A DNA stretch of 64,000 bases from Datura wrightii (taxonomy: Eukaryota; Streptophyta; Magnoliopsida; Solanales; Solanaceae), in assembly GCA_035772735.1 (NCBI GenBank), contig JASDFA010000016.1:141744501-141808500 (forward strand), read 5' to 3'. This document shows, in pieces, positions 21,577 to 34,583 of this stretch (its first letter is position 1; the number at the start of each line of letters is the position of its first letter). Made by a program: the position numbers and the translations under genes. The notes under the pieces were generated by a model that was not told the DNA's origin, did no database searches, and saw nothing but the letters and a program-made list of their open reading frames with translations.

Positions 21577-22980
21577 AACATCGTATCCTAGGGAGTCTGC
21601 AAGTCGTTTCTAGTAAAGTCTTATTTATAATTGTGTTGTGCACCACATTTCATATGCAGGAGGCTATGAGGCATTATAGTATGGTTACCACTCCTTCTTC
21701 TTAGATCGTGCTATAGAGTAGAGTTGTATAGGGTTGAATCTCTAAACTTTCATTGTTATGTCCATCTAGAATAATATTTGATATGAGACAGACTTCAGCC
21801 AGCCACAAGTTAGCTACAGCAGCAGGAGACGGTACCAGCGAGGTGCCACAGTTGGGGGACAGCCCAGCCTGAAGGCGAATGGGGATTTTTTTTCAATCTC
21901 CCCAGCATCCTCCCGGGCACCAAGAACTTTATAGGGTAACAGACACACCAGTACTGCTCCCAGTTTTTCCTAGACCTCGAATTAGGATGTTAGGAATATA
22001 GCATACATGTTGGCTTACCTAGTAGCTACTCAGCATTAGAAAGGGTAGCAGTTAGTATTAGATTACCTAAAAGGTACGAGAGATTGTGGAATTACGAGAT
22101 TCTTACTTCCAGCCTTTAGAGTTTGAGTTTCATACTTTAGCCCTACTATAGTATGATATGGTTAATTCCCAACTCCTGGCCTTTCTCAATATAGTAGAGA
22201 GCATGAGTATTGATGCCATGTTGCCAAGAGTAAATAGTAAAGGAGGGCTAAAACCCGTTGACTCCTTGGGGGTGTTAGAAAAAGTGGTTAAGGACCCTAG
22301 TACTTAAATAAGTTACCTAGAACTTTACTATAGTACAAATTAGGATAGAAGGTAAGGCTGCTAGGAGCAGCCGAGTACATGTGAGAGTCTATAAGCAGTA
22401 GACTCCCAGCAATAGTAAAGCTCGAGCCAGAAATAGGCTAATGCTGTCGTAGTATGTTGATGGCAGTAGTGAACACCTGGAGAATAATGTCTATGGCCCC
22501 CAGTTTGTTGTTAAAGGTTAGAGAGGTTATAGGATAGGACCTAACCTGAGTGCGAGTCAGGATGATATAGGTAAGTGACTTGGCCAGTAATATCCTTGTT
22601 AATACGGTGCATGGGGCACAAACCTCAAATTTCAACCTATAGAAGCATGAGCTATACATGAGCATTTAGTTCTGGAGGAGAAAAAAACCATTCCTAGGCT
22701 GCAACAGGCTGAAAGAACTTAGAACCGCTGGTGCATATTAAGATATAGCTATCAGGCTGACGATTAGAGGGTAGTGAGATTATAATGTAGAATACTGTAA
22801 TATTACCACTAGTTGTGGTGGCGAAAGGAGTGACGGTAGGAAGACCCTAGCCTAGTACAGCCTGGAGAGAAGGCTCAGTAGAAGGAGTAATCGGCCCTCG
22901 AGATAGTGGGGGGCGGAGTATGGAGGCCCAGAGGTCTACTCCACGTTCAAAATGCGACAGGGCTTCGTTGGTAAGCCGTG
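21577..22980 (+). mobile_element. leader and unrecognised internal part of element C
   Basis: A gag would be expected here. An ATG at 21783 opens a short Ser/Thr/Ala-rich frame that stops after about 30 codons. I cannot recognise a capsid or zinc-knuckle motif in the remainder on either strand. The internal region of C is only about 2.9 kb, so much of gag, protease, RT and RNase H is deleted or unrecognisable. Confidence 0.55.
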
Positions 22981-22984
22981 GAAA

Positions 22985-24060
22985 AGGTACACCATGTATG
23001 TTATTCCCTCCACCCAGGTTTGACGAAATGCTTCAGATTATAAAAGAGATTTACTGATGGCAGGGAAAGAAGAAAGATATGATTGAGTTATAGCATAGAG
23101 CTCCTATTGCCAGCAAGTAAAGGCTGGACATCAGGATCATGACAGGCTAACTCAGGAGATAGATGTGCCTGCGTGAGAGCTGGAAGTAGCTAATATGAAT
23201 TTAATTACATATTTACCACATACCAGGTGTAAACTTTACCGTACTTGAGTCATTGTTGAAAGGCTAGTGGGATCAACTCATTTCAAACCAGTTAGAATTA
23301 TGTTTCAGCTGAAGATTATGCTAGTTGTATACCAGAGAGATAATCCAGCAACATAGTGTCCAAGTGTCTATTATCTCTAACATAGGGGCACAATTTATAG
23401 CTGGACTTTCGAAGTCATTACAGGGAGACGCTCGAAGATAGGTATAGGCGTGTATACTAGACTTCAAGGAAGTTGAGATAACCATCTACCTCTTATGGAT
23501 TTGTATACAATAGCAGTCACTATTTTAACATCAAGATGATGCCTTATGAGGCTATATACGGATAGAAGTGCAGATCCCACACAGGATGGTGTGAGATGCT
23601 CCGAAGTAAGGGAATCAGGTTTAATGGGACTTGGCAAGATGCACCAATCAGAAGAGAAGATTGAGATCATGAGAGAGCATTTACCGACATCTCAAGGTCG
23701 TCAGCAATCCGATTCCTATGTACAGTGTAGGGAGTTGGTGATTGAGGCAATGACAGGGTATTCTTGGAAATTTTGCCAAAGAAGGGCGTTGTGAGATTTG
23801 GCAAGAAGGGCAAGCTCAGCCCTAAATTCACTAAGCTATATCAGATCCTCAGGTGGCCTATGAGTTAGAGTTGTATTCGGAGGCTGGGATCGGTTCATCA
23901 ACACTACACCAGCGTGTAAGGGACCTTTCACGGGTTATCCCAATCAAGGATGCCAAGGTTACAGAAGATCTATCCCACACGGATACCTCAACAGGTACAC
24001 TAGATCGTCAGGTCTGCAAGGACTACCTTGAGACCCAAGGATGTAGTCTAGTAAAGTCGT
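22985..24060 (+). pseudogene. integrase relic of element C
   Basis: Frame-jumping translation on the plus strand follows a gypsy integrase in order. The zinc-binding region is at about 22990-23110 (FPPPRFDEM, KEIYWWQG-like after one stop, then a decayed CxxC and QQVKAGHQ). The core is at about 23180-23420 (NMNLIT, then ISNIGAQF for the second Asp). A conserved block matching YNNSYHSS/MAPYEALYGRR of relatives is at about 23500-23570. The GPY/F-like end is at 23785-23930 (VVRFGKKGKLSPKF, AYELELYSEAG). Almost every block carries stops or frameshifts. The identification rests on colinearity with the better preserved integrases at 10255-11000 and 57300-58104. Confidence 0.75.
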
Positions 24061-24398
24061 ATGGAGGGATAGGAGTGTAAAAGGAATTGAAAAGCTACAA
24101 ATGATGTGAAGTATAGATATCTTTCATTATTCCACGCCCTAGGATGATAGTATACATCTTAGACAATTTCAAGGAAAGATAGTTTTAGATGTCATACAGT
24201 TGACTTTGTTGCTTTTGTTATTAGTTGCTTCATATATATGGTATTATTGTGTTATTAGCTGAAAATAGCATCTTGTGTGGCACATGTGTTGGACTTTTGT
24301 GCATTTCAGGTTTTCAGATAGTCCATGTTATAGAGGACACTCTGTCAAAATTTTTTGGGCAATGGTTACAGGAGCTGAGACTCTTGAGTTTAAGATTA

Positions 24399-24430
24399 TA
24401 TTCGAGGACGAATGTTCCCAAGCGGAGATG
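24399..24430 (+). promoter_or_regulatory. conserved pre-LTR block and polypurine tract of element C
   Basis: TATTCGAGGACGAATGTTCC is followed by CAAGCGGAGATG and then the LTR. The same block precedes the LTRs of A, B and Z. Confidence 0.75.
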
Positions 24431-27400
24431 TGGTTACCCCCCTTATGTTCTTATCATTTAACCGATGTGTGCGTATGTATGTTAAGAGTTTTAGAGTATG
24501 ATGCATGCAGGAAAAGGCCCGAAGAGGGGAGCACACTAGTGCATCATCAAGCGAGCAGGAGGCCGAAGTAGAGATAGCGCAAAGAGTGCCTCTGTTTCGG
24601 CACCTTTAGCGTTGAGTCGCGCCTGACTCTTGGCGATGTGGGTAGTGTGTCGCACCTCCCCTACACCGCCTCCCTACATATATGTTAAGTGTGAAATGTT
24701 TACTCATTAAAATATTTCCCAATTGAGGATTTCATCATATTTTAGTCGAATTACGATGCTAAATCTCATCAAATCGTCAATTCTTTTCAGGTAATGATTT
24801 TTAGACCTACGAAGAACATCTCTATGGATTTATTTCTTGAAATCTCACCTGGATTATCAGAGTCTTGCCGAGTAAAAGTTGTAGAAATCACTTCGAATTG
24901 AGTCCTAGGCTGCCACAAGTGATAGGTAAGTATTTCTACCTTCTAGACTCTTGAGAATTTGTGAGTTCTCGGCCGAATTGAACGATGTTAAATTGTAGTA
25001 AATATTCTTTGAAAGATATTATTATCAGCCATTCCTATTATTTAAAATAGCCTTATTGTCTCAGCATAGGGCTACAATTGAGTGGAATTACCAGCTACAG
25101 GTTGGAATTATTTGGATACGAGAATTGGCATTCAAGGTATGTTAAGGCTAACCTCTTTCGGCAAGTATTCTCGTCGTATAGTGATACGACCCATACCTTT
25201 GTAAGTAAGTTGAACATATATATGTTATGATTAGCTGCTGCAAGTAGATGATAATAATTATATATGTTGTGGTTAGCTGTTGTAAGATGAATTAAGATTG
25301 CATCGTAGTATCCCTCATTGGGAAAGAGTGTATTGAGTATGACTAATGCAGGGAGTGTTGTGGAGATTTCTCTACTCACCTATTTACTGTTTCGAGAGAT
25401 TATGATGTCTTGCTGTCATGCCAAGACCTTAGAAGCTTGTGGTTAGTCGTTGGGCCAAATTCAGTAAGTCGGGTAGCATAGGGTGAAGTTGGGCGATATA
25501 ACTTTCTGTTTGACGCCTATATAGACAGTAAAGTTTTCCCACAGGCTATTGGTATACCTTGTTGCCTCCAGGGCTAGAGTCTTGCCAGGGTATCTTACCT
25601 TCAAGTTAATGGCACCAGGATTGCCTAATAAACTGAGCGACAACTTGCTACATGCTTGGCTATTGTCAGTAAATGTTAGCCCCAGCCGCCTTATTGCTTG
25701 TCGTATAGGTCACTCAGGAAACCACCCCAAATGTTGGAAATCTGATAGATTAAGCACTTCCTAAGGAGGAAATCTTGTCTAAGATTAGACATGGGGCCAA
25801 CACCCCAGGCTACTCTTGTAGATGCCCAGGTACACGTTGTAGTGAAGGGCTAGGTCCAGATATACCTGCCTACGAGGCTATGAACTACCCAGAGGAGCCA
25901 TCCAAACTTTGGACAGACCAAGTCAATGTCTAAGAGACTAGAACCTTAGTATCATAGCATTACCATCAGGCTAAGAATTATAGCATGTTGCCTGTGGAAA
26001 GTTAGGGCTGACTGCTTAGGAACGTATCCGGTTGATAGCGGCCCTATAGCCTTCCTAAGCGAAGGAATCACATAGACGGCCACCTACGACCTTGTTGTTC
26101 GCTTATGAACTATCGTTTTCCTAATATTCCCTTCAGAATATTGCTCAGGCTACTCCAGACCTCGCCTTATTCTCCTAGTCTATCAGAGTTTGCAAACATT
26201 ACCAAGACCCCCCGGTCAAGTGTAGGCACCTAGGATGTGCCTGTTGGCAGTTACATAGACTATTTCAGGGGCGAATAGTGGTTTCATTAGGCCTAAGGGG
26301 CTTGGTATGCCTTTTTAGGGGCTAGATAAAGACCAAAAGGTAGTACTTCAGTCAGGATTGAACCCACCTAATATAGCTTATAACCTGCCATTGACCAACT
26401 TTAGGGTTGTTAACTGTGTCACCGCTTGCGGGGTTATAAATCTCTTAGAGGAGCTATGTGATGTTTGAAAGGACTATATTCAAGCCTATAAGGCCATATT
26501 TAAGTTCATCCACGTATGGACCTCTTCTTATGCCATACTGGCATTACTGATCCTCCATCGAGCCTTGTATGCCCAGGGTGTAGTTACAGGAGCCCAGAGG
26601 GCTTAGACACAGTTACAGAAGCCCAGTGGGCTCAGTTACAGACCCAAAGACCAGGTGGGTTGGCTAGAGTTACATATAGAATCATAATGACCTTGTTAGG
26701 GGTATATAGATTGAATTTTACTTGCTAGGGCTTATGGGGGCCAGGTTAGGTTCTTGTTTGTATACTTTCTTGCTAGATATAGCTTATGAATAATACTCAT
26801 GCAGTTTCAGCTCTTATTCGTGTAGTGGTTTACTAGATGCAGGTTATGGATAAGAAATCTTACAGGTTAACTTCTGCCCTTGTCGCTGATTACTTTCAAT
26901 TCTTTATCAGCTTCCATTCAGATTTTATTACTGCCTTACATATTTGGTACATATTGTACTGCCCAACTATGGGGCGCTGCATACTTGCCTACAGGTTCAG
27001 ACATATAGATTTCAGGATCTCTTCGCATCTCGTCAGAGTCGGCAGATTGGTCAGCTCCTTTCATTCGGAGTTGTCAGATTATATAGGTTTTCCTATTTTT
27101 TGTTACATAAGTTTTGGGTAGGCCGGGACCCTGTCCCAATCAATATTTTCACTCTTAGAGGCTTGGAGACTACAGTCTTCAGTTAGTTTGTTGTTGTTGG
27201 CCGCATAGGGCCTATGTATGTTATATTTTATGTGTTGGCCGTGTAGGGCCTATTTTAGCTATTTAGTTAGCAACTTTGTTGGTTATAGTATGAATATGAT
27301 GCCTCTTTTCCTTCTGTTATGACTAAACAGCATGGTGGTCTTGTCGGTCCGCATAGGATTCCTTTATTATTGTGTTTGTTGAGCTAGCTGTTTTCTTTTA

Positions 27401-27575
27401 CAGGTTGCTATGTAGTCTTGTTGGCCCCAGGCTGTATTTACAGCTGAGATATAGTAGTTTTTTTTCTTGATTTTGAGTTTCTTGCAGGAACCGGAGGTGC
27501 ATATGCCCAGCCAGGTTAAGTCAGGTCTAGTGTGGCATTAGGTGTAAGTCATGCTTCCCAAGGTGGGGCATGACA
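24431..27575 (+). mobile_element. 3' LTR of element C
   Basis: 3145 bp, from TGGTTACCCC (a decayed TGTTACCCC start) to ...GGTGGGGCATGACA. It has no reading frame of known type. A short GC-rich stretch lies near its start (24590-24670). At 26560-26660 a roughly 30-bp unit (AGTTACAG..GCCCAGNGGGCT) is repeated about twice. It ends abutting a minus-strand copia fragment, so C is inserted in that copia element. Confidence 0.8.
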
Positions 27576-29150
27576 TGAGGCTCTTTTGAAGTTCCAATTA
27601 GGTTTATGTCATCAACATAAAGAATAAGTAGAACAAACTCCGATGTTATTCTCTTTATAAAAATACATTGGTGAATGACTTCATTTGTATAACCTGTCTT
27701 CATTAAATACTCATTAAGACGGTTGTACCATATTTATTACTGCTTTAAATCATATAATGATCTTCACAATCTGAGTGAATACATTTCTTGAGACATTGAA
27801 CTATATGCTTCAGACATCTTAAATCTTTCAAATTTTTTGTATATATCATTATCAAGTAATTCATAAAGATAGGTTGTAACCACATCTACTAAATGCATCT
27901 CAAATTTTTCATGGATCGCGAAACTAATAAGATAATGTATTGTTATTGCATCCATAAAGATAGGTTGTAACCATATCCATGAAATGCATCTCAAGTTTTT
28001 CATGGAAAGTGAAACTTATAAGATAACATAATCTTATTGTATTTATAACTGGTGAGTATGTCTCTTTATAATTGATACCAAGCCTTTGTGAAAATTCTTA
28101 TGCGACAAAGCGTGCCTTATATCTTTATATTTGATTTTTCTCATTTCTTTTTTCGCACAAAGATGCATTTATAATCAACAAATTTAATATTTCTAAGTAT
28201 TTGCACTACAAGTCCAAAAAATTCACATTTGACAAGTGAATTCAACTCTAATTAAATTGTTACTTGCTATTTTGGCCAGTCATTTCCGTCGACATTCTTT
28301 AACAGATTGAAGTTCATAATCCTCGCTTGTAATATTATATATAAATACATAATCCGCCACTATTTTCAATTGATTCAAATTAGTTCCAACATCAATTAGA
28401 TTTATGGAATCCTCATTTTCTTAAGTCTCGGGCTCATTGATTTCTTTCATGATCAAGATTGCTCAAATCTTAAATTTCCATATGACATTCTTTTGTAGTG
28501 ACATCTTGACTTTTTCTTCTTCTTTTTCTTAGGATTTTGAACCTTAGTACTCAATGGTCTACCACACTTTAGGTGTGCTTTGGATTCATTAGATATGACA
28601 CCAGTAGATGATCCTATATGGACATTAATCCTAATCGGGATATGTGATTTAATAATTCTTTTCAAATTTGCAAATGCCCCTAGAATTTGATTTGATAGTT
28701 TTTATAGGTGAATGACTAATCTTTTGGACCTATTGCTCACAAATACAAGCACGTGGATTAAGATAAGACAATGATGGATCATTTCATAAATATTTTCTTT
28801 TGATTTTATTATTTTCTCCCCCTAATTTTTGAAAAAATGTCTCACTAAATCGGCAATCTGCAAATCAAGTAGTGAATAACTATCCGTTTAGAGATTCAAG
28901 ATATCAAATAATGAAGCGCGATTCAAACCCAACATAAATTCCTAATCTTCTTTTTGGGGTCCATCTTAGTGCAATATGGTGGTGGAACATGTACATATAT
29001 AGTTAATCCAAAAATTCTTAGATGTGTTATATTAGGTTTTTGACCCAAAAATAATTGCAAGGGAGAGAATTTACGATAAGTTATCAGTTTGAGATAAACA
29101 AATGTTGTTGCTTGCAGAATCGAATGATCCCAAATGAAAGTGGAAAAATG
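27576..29150 (-). pseudogene. Ty1/copia integrase-RT fragment
   Basis: From 29150 downward there is the C-terminal part of the copia integrase core (YRKFSPLQLFLGQKPNITHL, RIFG, and the TKMDP block). The linker follows (ESKAHLKCGRP at about 28600, then a Lys-rich stretch). Next come the RT N-terminal part (DVVTTYLYELLDNDIY at about 27850, SLYDLKQ-like after frameshifts) and the catalytic YVDD at 27608-27619 (LYVDDINLIGT). A segment around 27764-28003 appears twice in series (the KFEMHLVDV/MKNLRCISWI block), a local duplication. The piece ends at 27576 at element C and starts at about 29150 against an LTR fragment. Confidence 0.88.
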
Positions 29151-29850
29151 ACTTCGCCTCCGGTGCACACTATCGTACAAGTAATATAGTGACTCTTTGC
29201 AAGCCGGATGTCAAACCCATAGGGACTAGATTATAGTGAATTAACAAGTTCAAGTATCAATTCAAAAATTTAAAAGTGATAATTTTCCAAGATTTAAAGT
29301 TTGTTTGTTTCTAAATCTAAAGACGATCACAAATTTAAGTGAAAAGAGTAATGAGAAGAATCCAGGGTCAAGGCCAAGCATTTATGTAGTGCTACATTCA
29401 TATTGATTCAAGTATGAACTTCCTTTGTTGTCTCACTAGATAAGTGTCATATTCATAGTCTTTCGAGCCTCTAAACATAATTGAATTAGCCTCACAACTA
29501 TTTCATTGAGGGGTAGGTGACAACCTAATTCATATGCAATTATCTATGTGGAGTGGTTTATAGGGTTAATGCCCTTGATTATGGACTTTCAAACCTCTTA
29601 CCATTTAACCTAATTTAGCATCACAACCAAATCAAAGAGCGGTGATGTGAAAATTTCAAATTAGGTGTCTAGATATCTTCTCGTTTTGTAACTAAACAAG
29701 GAGAATTAGGTATATTGCTATCCTAACCGTGAATCATCCTTAAAGGCTATACTCACTTCTTGCATTCCTAGTTTTATCCTAGATTTTTCTGTTTTTATTT
29801 TTCCTACTATTAACCATGGCATTGCAATGTTGATCAAGCATTAAAATGAA
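29150..29850 (-). mobile_element. LTR fragment resembling the 3638-5022 LTR type
   Basis: It begins with sequence like the LTR end of Athila-like elements (CCCATAGGGACTAG compared with CCCACAGGGACTGG at about 3721) and continues AT-rich with the same style of body. It has no reading frame. No primer site is preserved at the junction with copia. Confidence 0.5.
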
Positions 29851-29861
29851 TAAAAACAAGA

Positions 29862-30148
29862 ATTCAATGCACCTGGATGTATGGAGTATCTGGAACCATG
29901 AGCCTCATGCAATATCCAATCTCTCGAATCATCAACATCTGAAACACACAAGCAACCTTGATATCGAAACACACCATCTCCCCCTTTGGAGAAAGTATCT
30001 ACCTTATGATTCTGAGTGGATTCTTTCAACTTTACCAAGATAAGGCCCTCATCTCTTCTATATTTTACATCAGTCACCAAGGATGATTCTAATCCATTCT
30101 GAATAACGACACCACCATCCGTCGAGTCAACAAGATGAACTCCTACAA
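29862..30148 (-). pseudogene. gypsy pol fragment upstream of the integrase zinc region
   Basis: The minus-strand frame 30080-29841 reads MVTDVKYRRDEG, then GGDGVFRYQGCLCVSDVDD and [14 protein letters not shown], colinear with the RNase H-integrase linker and the start of the integrase zinc region of A and Z. It is about 290 bp with no flanking pol. Confidence 0.85.
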
Positions 30149-30149
30149 T

Positions 30150-30688
30150 TCATGATAAGAATTTTGAAGTCCCGAACCTTTGAGTTTCCACCTTTTATGC
30201 TTAAGATCATGCCAAATATGCAAAACATTCAAATCCATCCAAAATTCATCCTAAATCCCCTGGTCACAACCCAAATAAGCAATTCAATTATGAACCCATT
30301 CCGAACTGATTGGAATCATCAAATTACCAATATAAGGTTGTTTTATTGGAAGTTGACCGTGGTCAAACATAGCTTCCTCAAATCTCATAAATTCAATCAA
30401 AGTTTCAAAACGCTCCCGAATCACCTCAAAATCCATTCAAACTATCCCACTAAATCATAAATCACCATCCGAAACCAACAGAGCTTTCAGAATCTAATTT
30501 GATCTTGATAACCTAAAATGTTGACTTTATTCAACCCCTCAAACTTCAAACCTTACAAAAATCAAAAATCTCACCCAATCTTCATTAGGTCATCTCAGGA
30601 AAAGTGTCATCCACCTTCACCAAACATGAATATAAAATCAACCTAGGAAAACGGATTTACAATCACAAAATAACCACGTGGGTTGTTA
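30150..30688 (-). mobile_element. LTR fragment, different family
   Basis: On the minus strand this begins TGTAACAACCCACGTGG at 30688, a typical gypsy LTR start, and runs AT-rich to about 30150 where it meets the pol fragment. No palindrome array is visible, only a GTTGACCACGGTCAAC-type inverted repeat (about 30350). Confidence 0.55.
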
Positions 30689-31279
30689 CACACCCAGGCT
30701 TAGCTACTAACCGTGCATCTTGAACTTCTACATACCAAACACTTATGGCCGGGACAGAGGTTACCTTGAACATACCCATTTTAACCATCATCTCCATCAT
30801 AGGGAACATCTATAGGGTTTAGAGTAAGGGAATCATGAGCATGAATTATTTAAGAATTCTAAGCTGGGCATATCCTAATATAACACGATCTTATGAGCCA
30901 ATAGGGAAAATCTTAGGGACTGAGTTCATAGAGCTGAGCGTGCTTAGAGACATGAATTCACATACGTAACGAGGGTCATGACATAAAGCTGAATGGGTAA
31001 TATTGGGATTGTTGACTGATGGGGTTACCTATCATCTTAGGGTTCTGAACATAAGCATAAGTTGAGCGTAGCATCGAGCGAAACATAAGGTAACATCTAA
31101 ATGAGGATGGATTTACTACCCCCAAATACTATTTCTAGAACTTCCTTACTAGAAAACTCACAGCACCCGCTGCTCTACCTAATTGTCCACCCTTTCCAAG
31201 TGTGATTTCTATGTTATGTATGGTCGTGCCCCGACTTGGTCCTTCGCTTCCATTTCTCTACCTTCCATAAATATAAATC
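30689..31279. other. unassigned spacer, probable decayed element
   Basis: I see no recognised protein, primer site or LTR end in these 590 bp. It lies between the LTR start at 30688 and the gag relic of element E and may be the end of an internal region, but nothing in it proves that. Confidence 0.4.
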
Positions 31280-32159
31280 TCATATTAAAATGCACAAAGG
31301 GGTCTTGTACATTGTACAATAGTTCTCAGAACTAGCAATCATGCTAGCTTTGATAGGAAGGCCTATAACATACCTGAGACTACATATGAGGCTGACTGCC
31401 ATTTGCTCTTGGTAACCTGTGCTGCTAAGATGGGCAGGATGCAGACCTGATAATTGGGGCATGGGCTCCACCGTCACTCGATCTAATGAAAGGGCAATCT
31501 CCGAGTTTGTGTTCGAGTTTACTACAGCCGAAACAACCATTCTTGCCAATCAACACACCTTCGCAGGTGGTTTCTACCACACCTTTGGCAAGCTGGCCAA
31601 CTGAATAGGGTTGCTAAAAGGGTGGCTAGAGCACGACCTTTATGGTCGTCTCGCTTGATTGAAGGGCAATCTTTGTGTTTATGACCGAGCTGGCCACGAT
31701 AAAAGAAAACACTTGAACCTGCCAAGCACTTTCCTAAGTGGTTCTTCTCGAAGCGCTCACAAACTGGGTAAGTAATCTCCCTTACCCGGGGCTTGTATCT
31801 CCGAACTTGAGCTAGAGACTTCTGACGGGGTTGAGAGAGACTTCTTCTACTTGACCCTTGCTGGGAACTCTCCAGGTTTTCAGTCCTGGGCCTCTTGTTC
31901 CTCATTTCTTCCCCCTTAAGCTCTCCACCAATATTTGAATCACCAAATTTAGACAGGCTCCTCTTCGTGAGTTCTTAAACCTTAGTAGTTGTTGCCTCTC
32001 TGGTGGGTTCACAGGTGCGATAGTTTGCTGGATAGGATGGGTTGATCATGGCTTGTATGAACACTTTAGGGGCGACCCAGACTCTGCATCCATAACTTGT
32101 ATGGGGCCCATTGGAGTTGGTGGGGTGGGCTGACTCCCGTTGTTGTTATGAGAAGACAT
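31280..32159 (-). pseudogene. gag fragment of element E with zinc knuckles
   Basis: It starts at ATG 32159-32157 (MSSHNNNGSQPTPPTPMG). The capsid part is largely missing. A basic Ser/Gln/Arg-rich linker (31905-31800) leads to paired zinc-binding motifs: a CxxC-type NHLGKC motif, a decayed knuckle ending GQLGHKHKDC, and then CQRCGRNHLRRC in a second copy of the block (31590-31550). This duplicated knuckle arrangement is familiar from chromovirus gags. Frameshifts and a capsid deletion make it non-functional. No pol follows. Confidence 0.8.
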
Positions 32160-32357
32160 GTTTTTTCACCTTCGTATAGCACGAGTTAGAGAAATGGAGA
32201 GAATCGAACTCATGGCACGAGATAGAATAATGAAAGAAGGGAACATTTCCTAGACATCTTGTAGCCTCTTCATCATAAGCGTGACGCGTTTTGACACCCA
32301 TGAAAAAACCTCTACTTAATGCAGCTTTTAGACACCTTAGGACACTTCAAATCTATG

Positions 32358-32373
32358 GCTCTGACACCAAGTT
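32358..32373 (-). promoter_or_regulatory. primer binding site of element E
   Basis: AACTTGGTGTCAGAGC on the minus strand, one change from the iMet site, directly inside the LTR end at 32374. Confidence 0.85.
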
Positions 32374-34583
32374 TGTCACGACTCGAACATAGGCCCAAAT
32401 TGAGACACAGGACAAGAAGCCCCGAGAGACTCCAAGTCGACCCATGACATGAACATACATCTAACTCAATTAGATAAAGTGGAAAACTTAACATAAAAAC
32501 ATAGAAGAAGTCTAATCATAACATAACATCAGAACTGGAATTCACTTGATACATGACAAGTTGATTACTACATATTGTCTAAAAGTCTCAAACATATCTG
32601 ATGGGTTGATGGGACAATGTCCCCAACAAACCCGACAAGTTTGAAAACTAAAAGTACTAGATAACTGTAAATAAGTAGTCCTAGAGAGATAAGGACTCAC
32701 CACTGAAGTTGAATGCTAATGTTGGAGAACTGGCGAGTGACGAGGCTGAGTCTAAAGATCGAAGCCTGTATCATGAAATGATATAGCATAGAGTATGCGA
32801 TAAGTAAGTGGAATGTAATGTGTATGAAAGGTAAGTGAAATGAGCATTTAAAATACATAAATATCATAAGAGTAGGACAACATGATCGTAACAAAAATAT
32901 CATAATGCAAATATAAGGCTCAAAGTTTTCAAAACATTCGTAAATCATTTATAATCATACTCATGAGAGAAAATCTTTACTAAACATGAATTGATCCAAA
33001 GTATATAATCATAATCATACATAAATCATGAGGAACAGGGGGAGATTCTTATAACCAACATACCCCATATGAGCATACATGGAGCCCGACCTGTAAACCC
33101 CTAGCCGGGAGGGGTTTGCACCTTGCCAAGGGTAGAACCATGAAAGAGGTATGATATCATAAAAGAGGGCCCATTTGGGAAAAGGGGACAGTAACATGGA
33201 GATCCCATCGTGGCTACATTGGCGCTTAGTTCTGAGAATAGGGGTATGCTTGGAGCTCAGTTCTACTCGGTGTTAAATACTACTCCCAAAACATATATAG
33301 TGCTCATAGGATAATAGAAATGAGATTCATAGGTTAGTTAAATTCATGATAATCATAAGCATGCTTGAACTACGTGAACTAGCCACTAATGAAAGGCCCG
33401 TGAATTGGCCATAATCATAAATCATAAATCATGAAGCTCATGCATACTTGTAAAAAATGTATATACTTGATATTCATAAATTCATGATGAGAATTTAAGA
33501 GAAATCATATCATAAGTCATAAATCATAATGGGTAAATGAATATCAAAATCAAAGTAGAATCATAACTTGAATAATCATGAAACATGCATAATTGGACAT
33601 AGTTTGTAGAAAATTTAAATCCATAATTTTATAATTGACCATAGTTGTAAAATCTTCCCATGATTCATAGAATATGAATTCATACATGAAGAAGATTAAC
33701 CCATAAATAGATCATAAGGATTACATAAGAATTGGGATAAAACTTATAGAATTATTAATAGAATTTTATGAATTAGGAAATGATTGGGCATGGGTGTGAA
33801 CAAATTCACGCATTCATAATCCTACATACCTTAGAAGAACTGATTCTACTACTCCCGTGATTTCCCAATGAAGAATTGATGAAAACCTTGAAGGACTAAG
33901 CTTGATCACCTCTCCAAAACCTCTAACTTGCATGCATGAATAGGAATAGCCTAGAATGAACTTACCCCACTTAATATTCACTATTTATAGCTTAAAATGA
34001 CGTAGTTTAGGTCTTAAGATCATAGAAATTATGGGTAAGCCCTTATTAACTTCGCAGGGAAAAACTAACTTCCAGTCCCAATGAGGGATCGGATGAGTCG
34101 TTACCACAGGGCACAAGTTGTCATCTGATGTTGTTAAGTACACTGCCAAAGTTTCACCTGGAACTCACCATGGGAAACATAATGATTCATTACTGGTGAT
34201 AACGACTCATGGTCACCACTCGTTAATTCTACTGCCGAAAACATATCTGGGCTGACCACGGGGCACACCACGACTCGTGGTTTACCAAAGAGTTGTGGTG
34301 ACTCACCTGTTAAGTGCATTGCCCAAGTCCTTCGACCTGCACCTCCTCCCTAACCATGGCTGACTCAACGAGTCCTAGGGCTGACCACGACTCGTAGTCA
34401 TGCTTATGGGGACTCAAAACCAACAAATTCCAACTCAAGCCATACTCCTCACCAGGAGTCACTTAACAACTCGTGGTCAACCTGACGAGTAACAGGATGA
34501 CTCATTCTGTGACCTGGTGTAGAAAATCTAGTTTTCCTTCGTTCAACTCTTGGGTCTGATCTTAGGGCATTCGGGATATAACA
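32374..34583 (-). mobile_element. 5' LTR of element E
   Basis: 2210 bp. On the minus strand it starts TGTTATATCCCG at 34583 and ends ...CGAGTCGTGACA at 32374. It is in the same broad family as the LTRs of A and Z, with the shared GACTTGGAGTCTCTCGGGG end block and the array at about 34080-34510. It is inserted into the first LTR of the D cluster (flank ATTGA at 34584-34588). The other flank is not preserved. Confidence 0.88.
34080..34510. repeat. U3 palindrome array of element E
   Basis: A perfect 7+1+7 palindrome ACCACGACTCGTGGT lies at 34267-34281, among many decayed variants. Confidence 0.8.
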
